Below, piece after piece: positions 57,871 to 64,000 of a stretch of DNA of 64,000 bases (position 1 is its first letter; each line of letters begins with the position of its first letter). The stretch lies in NCBI RefSeq assembly GCF_000003815.2, contig NC_049980.1, positions 28,452,218 to 28,516,217 of the forward strand, written 5' to 3'. The notes under the pieces are model-generated. The model ran no database searches and had not been told where the DNA came from. It saw only the letters and a program-made list of their open reading frames with translations. The stretch comes from Branchiostoma floridae. Taxonomy: Eukaryota > Chordata > Leptocardii > Amphioxiformes > Branchiostomatidae. A program made the position numbers and the translations under genes.

Positions 57871-59012
57871 GAGGGCACTTTACCTCGGACACAGAACATA
57901 ACACACGGTGTTTGCGAAGTTCGAACGTTCGAAGCGCAGGTAAACAATTTGGGCCGGTTCACACGAGAAAAACTTCTGACAGTCGTTTGTCAAAGTCGTC
58001 CGTCTTTGACATACGATGCGTTTTTTGCTCCGTGTGAACTAGACCAGCGGGTGTCGGCGACAAATATTTTCTTTGCATAGTTCTAAACAATAAAGTTCTA
58101 AACAACGTTAACAGGATATATTTCTTTTGAAATGTTCAACATTCAAGGAGGTCGGGCTCTAAACAAACATATCAATAGTGACTTCGAGGATCGACTATTA
58201 ATAGATCACAGTATTCGAGAAGACATAGGACCAGAATTGATACTATCCCTTTTTACATATTTTAGTATAGAGGAAAAGCAGGATTGAACGGACTTTATCT
58301 CTTGATCATGTTTTTGAATGTTGCCTTGAAGGATACAAAGCAAAATTTTAATAAATGGATACCATGGATCCATTATATCACAATCTCTACACTACATTCA
58401 ATTTAGTTTGGTGTTTCAACTCTTATGAATCAGAATAAAGTTTCCCAATTATTTACGAGTACAACTAAAAGCCAACGGGAATCAAAACAGAATGTGTCAG
58501 TCTCATTCAAACTTTGTATTTTGCCTTCATTCAGAACTTCGCCATTCTACCTTCACAGTTTCGAAATAAGGGTCATACTATAAAGCATTCACAAAGAGTA
58601 CACTAATTTGCTTTCTCACAACATATCTCCAATCTCAAAAGAAACTTTATTTGAGGCGAATTTTGACAGGTGTGTTAGTGTTACACCTCAACCTTTTTTA
58701 AGATATCGAAACATTAATCCAAATTTTCCTTAGCCTTATTTCCTAATCTATATAATAACTACCGAAATACGATATCATACTCATCTCCTATTTACTAGTC
58801 TTACAGGTTACAGTTATACCGGTTACAATATTACACTCATCTCCGCCTCACTAGTCTTACAGTATTATGGACTAGTTTCCTGGCAGCCTGAATGGCGAGG
58901 ACTAACAGTAATCAATGCAAATAGCAAATTCAGTGAACTATATGTTAAAACAATGGATCAATGATAGCATTATCACAATAGTGTCTAGTTAAAATACGAT
59001 TTTCAAGGCGCA

Positions 59013-60404
59013 CTAGTTAGTGTTTCCGACCGATGGTCCCGGATGGCCTAGTCCCCATCTTTGGCAGTGGTGGTCCCATGGTGTCAGACCTGAAGGGTTT
59101 GATAAGAGCTCTCACTATGATTTGAATACTTGAGCAAGAATATCATGACTCTAAAAATACTACTTTAGTCATTGATGTTCGCTATACACTTTCGGCGGGA
59201 CATAGCAAAAATAGTGCACAAAATTGTAATGATAGCAGATGTAGCAGTTCAACAAAAGAAGTGAGCTCACTTACTCCTGATGGCCGCAATCATTTGCAGG
59301 GTCTCCTCGAAGCTGATGCCGCGGCGGTCCATCAGCTCGCCGATCTGTTGGAAGAAAGGAAAGAAGCCATCAGGATCTTGTAAGTTCAAGCTTTGGCACT
59401 GACCCACTCTCCAATAATCTAACCTCACCCTACACTACAGATGAAACATCAAGACTGATATACATGTTTAGGAAAGCCTCCATGGATCCCCATTCCACAA
59501 CAGGAGTCCTGCCTGAAGATAGGAACCGTTATGTACATCGCTTAGTCGGCACGGCAGTCGGGATTAGACAGACGGCACTGTGCTGTCAAATCGGTACACA
59601 AGGCCAGCACATTTTACTTACGGCATGAACTGCGGTTATCAGCAGCCGTTCGTCCGCCCCACTCAACCAGTCGAATCCCGTCCTCCTTCTTTGCATCATA
59701 ATAAAGCTCTGAAAGTGCGAGAAAAAGAATTATTTCAGTTTGATATCATATATCCAGCCAACAGTGCTACTACAGTTTATAGAAGAAGTTTGTTTGCAAG
59801 TTCGTGCCCGAGGGCTAATTGCAAGAACATGGTATAGACATAGTAGATATATACAAGTGACAATGGACAGTTATGAACAATATTCTTCTCTTACTAGACT
59901 AATATACTAGTGTTGGCTATTTCTAAACAGGTTGGGGTTGACTTCTTTTTTGGAAGCAGAGGGAGACGAAAAAAAACACCTTTTCTAAAATTTGTTGGTT
60001 CTGCGATTTCAAGAGAAAAGTGGCTTTTTGTTCGTCTGTCAATGTGGGGAAGTTGGGATAAGTCTTTGTGGCTTCTCTAAACAGAGTGATTCTTTCGGTT
60101 TGGTTGAATGAACATTTAGAAATAAAGTACACGGATAAGCAAATAAGTCTCTCAAGTCAGGATTTACTCCATGTCGATCGGCAAGTATTACTGGTTTAAT
60201 GGAAACACGTACGTACGCGTAGCTATAATGTAAAATTCAACGTACTAAAGCCTGGCTCCACTTGATTCCAGCCTCCACTGCCTCTTCTGCAAGGGCTGCG
60301 ATGCGCGCCTCTTGCGCTGCGGCTTGGAGGCGAGGCTGGCGGCGCTGGGACATTAAGCCTCGGCTCCATAATCCACTCAAGATGTCCACCTTTGCCTTCT
60401 CCAT
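59013..60404 (-). CDS. Small helix-turn-helix-like protein, paralogue 2 (four coding exons)
   Basis: Coding exons on the minus strand are 60404-60246, 59708-59622, 59344-59275 and 59089-59013, giving 130 aa (131 if the ATG ending the 5' exon at 62235 is used). Splice sites and phases are the same as in paralogue 1 at 55390-56562. Corresponding segments are KVDILSGLWSRGLM, ARIAALAEEAVEAGIKW, SFIMMQRRRTGFDW and IGELMDRRGISFEETLQM. Exon 1 has eight extra residues (within QPRLQAAAQEARIAALAEEA) that look like an internal duplication of the QPRIAALAEEA stretch. A net 14-base length difference early in the last exon changes the frame, so the C-terminal tails of the two proteins are unrelated. The frame stays open despite many substitutions, so selection on the coding sequence is likely. 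Function unknown; nucleic-acid binding is a guess from the helical, basic centre. Confidence 0.7.
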
Positions 60405-62234
60405 CTACAAATAACACCATTGTTGTACATTTTGGATACGATACAATGGTGAACCGACAACACAGAAGCGCCGCCAATGGGTTCCATTATTTACACTCAA
60501 GATTTAAAAAAAAAATCGTTTAATAAAAAGTAGACAGAACTAGGCCCCGTCGCCTAATAGAACGAACGAAAGTATACGTATGTTTTGCCGGCCGAATACA
60601 GCAGACATCTTTGGAAGAGTTCAAGCGTTTCACGTTGGCACCAACCGCGGTCAAACTAACGTTGGATGATGTTCATTCAACTGACATTTTCTTAAAGATG
60701 GTTTCGAGTGTTACCCAGGTTACGTACTGTAATATTCCATGGCCTAACTACTAGTATCTTTCGAAATGTAACCGACGTACAGGTAAACTCACAAAAGTAA
60801 ACAACAAGAAAAAACTTATACTTCACCTAAAACTCTCTAGAAAAAAGTCGCTAATTACACAGGCGTCACGTCGTCTGCTAAATCCAACACTTGCATATTA
60901 CATTCATCTTTAAAAGCGTTCAAACGTGTTGTGTTGGTATTGATTATAACGGAGACGGGCGACTTTCATTGACTCGGAATTTCCACAACGTTTTTTGTTT
61001 CCGACGTAAAAACAAGACATACACCGGACGCTAGAGGAAAAACGTGTATGAAATGTGTACGAAAAATTGTATCGCTTCTTGTACTTAAGCATTGACGTGC
61101 AGAATCTTATTGCCCTAGAATATTTCTTCGCGGAAGAATTTTTTTTAAGTGTTACTTTGACATTTGCGGACAGGTAAAGTTACGATGTAGTGAAGTGATG
61201 CGCTGTTTACTTGTAAATACGGAACGAACTTAACTTCCTTCAACCGACATTTTCTTAAAGAACGTTTCGAGTGTCACCTAGGTAATCGACTGTAATATTC
61301 CGTAATCTGGCTGTCTTTTGAAATGCAACCGACGTAACGTTACATCTAAACTCACAAAAGTAAACAATAAGGAATAACTTATACTTAACAAAAAAAAACT
61401 CTCTAAAAAGAAGTCGCTAATCATACAGGCGTCGCGTCGTCAGCTAAATCAAACACTTGCATTTTACATTCATCTTTTAGCGTTCAAACGTGTTGTGTTG
61501 GTATTGATTATAACGGAGACGGCCGATTTTCATTGAATTTCCACAACGTTTACGACGTAACAACAAGACATACAATGGTCGCTAGAGGAAAAACGTGTAT
61601 GAAATGTCTACGAAAAATTGTATCGCTTCTTGTACTTTGAAAGCATGGACATGCAGAATCTTATTGTCCTAAAATATTTCTTCGCGGAAGAATTTTTTTT
61701 AAGTGTTACTTTGGCATTTGCGGATAAGTAAATTTGCGATGTAGTGAAGTGATGCGCGTGCGTTGTTTACTTGTAACTACGGAACGAACTTTAATTTCCT
61801 TCAACCGACATTTTCTTAAAGAACGTTTCGAGTGACACCTAGGTAATCGACTGTAAAATTTCTATCTTTTGAAATGCAACCGACGAAAGTAGACAATATC
61901 TGATCTATAAGAAATGACTTATACTTAACCAAAAAAAATCTCTAAAAAGAAGTCACTCATTATACAGGCGTCACGTCGTCTGCTTAATCAAACACTATTT
62001 CGCAGTCAGATTTGAAAGCGTTCAAACGTGTTTGTAATGATTACTAGTATATCAAATTAACGAGACATACAATGGTCGCTAGAGGAAAAACGTGTATGAA
62101 ATGTCTACGAAGACTTGCATCGCTTTTCGTGCTATGAAAGCATGGACACACAGAATCTTATTGCCCTAAAATATTTCTTCGTGAAAGAATTAAAAGAATT
62201 GTATTACTGTGCATTCGCGTTTAGGTAAACTTAC
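60405..62234 (-). repeat. First intron of paralogue 2, three internal units of about 560 bp
   Basis: The marker CGACATTTTCTTAAAGA or its variant occurs at about 60684, 61240 and 61803 (spacings near 560), one more unit than in paralogue 1. The two copies next to exon 1 retain TACGATGTAGTGAAGTGATG or GCGATGTAGTGAAGTGATG, decayed copies of the exon end and donor. Confidence 0.7.
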
Positions 62235-62390
62235 CATGTAGTGAAGTACTGCGTTGTTTCACCTGGTGTTTCACCTGCGGCGATGCTGATGTGGCCGATC
62301 GTACCGGCGGTCAGGTCGTGAATGAGAGGTTTGAAGTAACGAAGACGTTCGGATTGTCTTCGTTCGAGTGTGATTCTGTTTGTTCTAGAG
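62235..62390 (-). other. 5' exon of paralogue 2, mostly untranslated
   Basis: It ends ..CTACATG at 62235, followed by donor GTAAGT, as in paralogue 1. Compared with 57718-57870 it differs at roughly ten positions and has a 16-base insertion near 62389-62404. Confidence 0.5.
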
Positions 62391-62480
62391 TTTGTTTATT
62401 TATTAGGGCACTTTACCTCGGATACAGAACATAACACACGGTGTTTGCGAAGTTCGAACGTTCGGAGCGCAGGTAAACAG

Positions 62481-63600
62481 TTTGTTGCTTCACCTTGCGT
62501 TCATCAACGTAATGTTACGGCAAAGAATACTGAGTGTTGCAGATATACCTCCAGCATATAAAACAGCTTATCCAACCAACCACTAAAATACCCACTGCTG
62601 CATCTGCTTGAAGATAAGACGCTAACATCCACGACACTTCCCAACATTTCCTGTCAGTAACCTCAGGTTTGCAGCTTGAGATGCTGATAGCGGTTTCTTC
62701 ATTTCATTTTACCTAGGTGCCTGCAAGGTGTTTTCTGTAGCCCATTCTTTGTGAAAAATATACCAAACCAATGGTTTAATTAACAAACGTCAATTGATAT
62801 CGACCACACTATGATATGTATATCAACCAAGTCAGGGCAGCATTAAAGTTCGATCGATTAGTGCCTTGTAACGTTACGTGTCGCAGGTGTGATCATGGAC
62901 GGTGAAAGTGTTCCGGAAGGCAAGACAGCAGTCAAAAGGGTCTTGAAATCAGCATGTGTTTTGTGCAGTACCTCCTTTTTCCGCCAGAGGAGGCCGATAA
63001 TCTAAGTACTAGTAACGTTACTTAGTAGTATGATGTACAAAATGTAGAAATAGGGGTGGAACACCCTCTTTATGTCTTGTTGAACTGGCCGGATGTCATT
63101 GGATATGTTTTGATGATCGAAGAATTAGAATGATTCCTGTTGGACAGCAAGGATGTCTCAGATATTGCAACTCTTTATCTTAAAACAAGGAGGGAGGTTC
63201 ATTAAAATCATTACAATATAACGTTAGCAAGTGACTTCGACGAAGCAGTTGATAGCTGTATTCTTGTCTTATTGAATCAATTCAGGTCGGAAGACATCTG
63301 ACGAAACTTTTTGAGGAGATTTCTGCATTTCTTTAAAGATGACGCAAAAGTAACCTTCGTGATAGCCGACAATGTTGCATCATCCCGGATGCAGGTGCGT
63401 CTGGTGAGGGTATGAGGAAGGTTACATGGACCATTGTTTGGCCAGTGAAATTATAAGGATAGCCAAAATAAAACCAGGAATAAGATGCCTGTGAGTCTAT
63501 GATAAAGATATATAGACTATTGATGTATCTGTGTTGATGTTGGCGACTTGAAACGCCCAGAATCGAATACTTAGGGATTGATAAAGTTCCCTGTAGTTCT
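62481..63600. other. Decayed flank of the duplication, no gene seen
   Basis: About 62628-63000 matches the flank left of unit 1, and about 63185-63260 matches the left start of units 1 and 2. ORFs on the minus strand at 63333-63748 are antisense to the next gene's start and show no domain. Confidence 0.5.
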
Positions 63601-63668
63601 TCAAGCACACCCTCACCACATGCGCATAAAGCCGTGCGCAGTCTGCGCCAGTGAGACAACATGGCGGA
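63601..63668 (+). promoter_or_regulatory. Candidate core promoter with YY1-like motif at the start codon
   Basis: AACATGGCGGA (63658-63668) overlaps the ATG and resembles the YY1 motif that often sits over start codons of TATA-less housekeeping genes. CATGCGCATAAAG and GTGCGCAGTCTGCGCC just upstream resemble NRF1-type GC palindromes, imperfectly. Confidence 0.35.
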
Positions 63669-63725
63669 CCAAGTTGCGGAGGGAGTCGCGAAAATGGACA
63701 TCCAGAAAGACGCGGAAAAGGCACG
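63661..63725 (+). CDS. Probable first coding exon of a gene leaving the window
   Basis: ATG GCG GAC opens a 65-base exon reading MADQVAEGVAKMDIQKDAEK plus one or two more codons, followed by a donor-like GTGACC. The short acidic/Lys-rich N-terminus and the promoter context fit a ubiquitously expressed gene. The sequence is too short to name the protein. No second exon is identified in the last 270 bases. Confidence 0.4.
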
Positions 63726-64000
63726 GTGACCCGTCCTATCTCCTCCATTTTCAGCTTAATTCCAATCTCAGGGAAGCATCTATGATCTCCAGGGGTGCAG
63801 TATTGGGGCTTGCCAAGCGAATCGGTCGTGAGATACGCCGAAATATGAGCGCTAGTTCGGTAGGCCGGACCACGTTTTACGTTGCATACCTTGGCTTTGG
63901 GTTCCTACCATGTGCGTTTTCATATGTGTCCTTGTAGATCTATGCCTATCAGCATATGGCTCCGTTTTTAAAGAACAAAAGCTGCAATTGACCTAAGTGC

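Larger units (their letters stand above)
53598..63300. repeat. Tandem segmental duplication carrying two paralogous genes
   Basis: Blocks recur in order. 54525-57960 (unit 1) aligns with 58095-62480 (unit 2) from AGGATATATTTCTTTTGAAA through all exons to the conserved 5' exon. The flank at 53598-54380 (CCACGACACTTACCAACATT, later GGGTCTTGAG and CCGCCAGGGGAGGCC) reappears at about 62628-63000 (CCACGACACTTCCCAACATT, GGGTCTTGAA, CCGCCAGAGGAGGCC). A remnant of the start of a further unit follows at about 63185-63260 (AGTGACTTCGACGA, compare AGTGACTTCGAGGA in unit 2). Exon and 5' exon blocks are the most similar, roughly 80-95 percent by eye. Confidence 0.8.

Noticed and set aside
57714..57962. 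82-codon minus-strand ORF across the 5' exon of paralogue 1
   Set aside because: After splicing it stops at once (TGA overlapping the ATG). In paralogue 2 an insertion brings an in-frame stop and removes the start, so it is not conserved.

Overview
This window looks like invertebrate metazoan nuclear DNA, most likely from a lancelet (Branchiostoma). That assignment is inference. It rests on split genes with GT-AG introns, a RIOK2 orthologue in the same residue register as the vertebrate protein, many tRNA-derived SINEs, short inverted-repeat elements and minisatellites, and recurrent palindromic ACGT-rich motifs. There are four assembly gaps (1538-2436, 17019-17128, 18548-18647, 19317-19416). 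I see no bacterial-style genes, CRISPR arrays or rRNA.

Bases 1-42842 are gene-poor. I could support no intact gene there; nearly all ORFs are short and chance-like. The structure is repetitive: a piggyBac-like element with TTAA target sites (1504-3111), a family of short elements with CCCCTTTCCACTAG-type ends in about eight pieces, a related subfamily with other ends, tRNA-derived SINEs, a degenerate satellite of about 166 bp units (17.15-18.9 kb), a 2.57 kb DNA transposon with 9 bp target duplications (30000-32566) that holds one exon-like coding fragment, a minisatellite of about 125 bp units (33.3-33.9 kb), and a hexamer array at 41.47-41.59 kb.

Bases 42843-50576 (+ strand) hold a complete ten-exon RIOK2 gene (534 aa), the atypical kinase/ATPase of 40S ribosome maturation. 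All phases join, and K123, D228 and D246 fall at the vertebrate positions. Its exon 7 acceptor is embedded in a tandem array that repeats the 3' splice site ten times. Only the last acceptor keeps the reading frame.

Bases 52571-53469 (+) encode the last exon of a Ser/Thr-rich, mucin-like single-pass membrane protein. Its 5' exons were not found.

Bases about 53.6-63.3 kb are a tandem segmental duplication carrying two small minus-strand paralogues with identical four-coding-exon layouts (115-116 and 130-131 aa). Their products have a helix-turn-helix-like, possibly divergent homeodomain-like, region. A decayed fragment of a third unit lies at the right end. The first introns of both genes have grown by internal tandem duplication that includes the end of exon 1 and its splice donor.

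At 63661 a probable first coding exon (+) begins a gene that runs out of the window.
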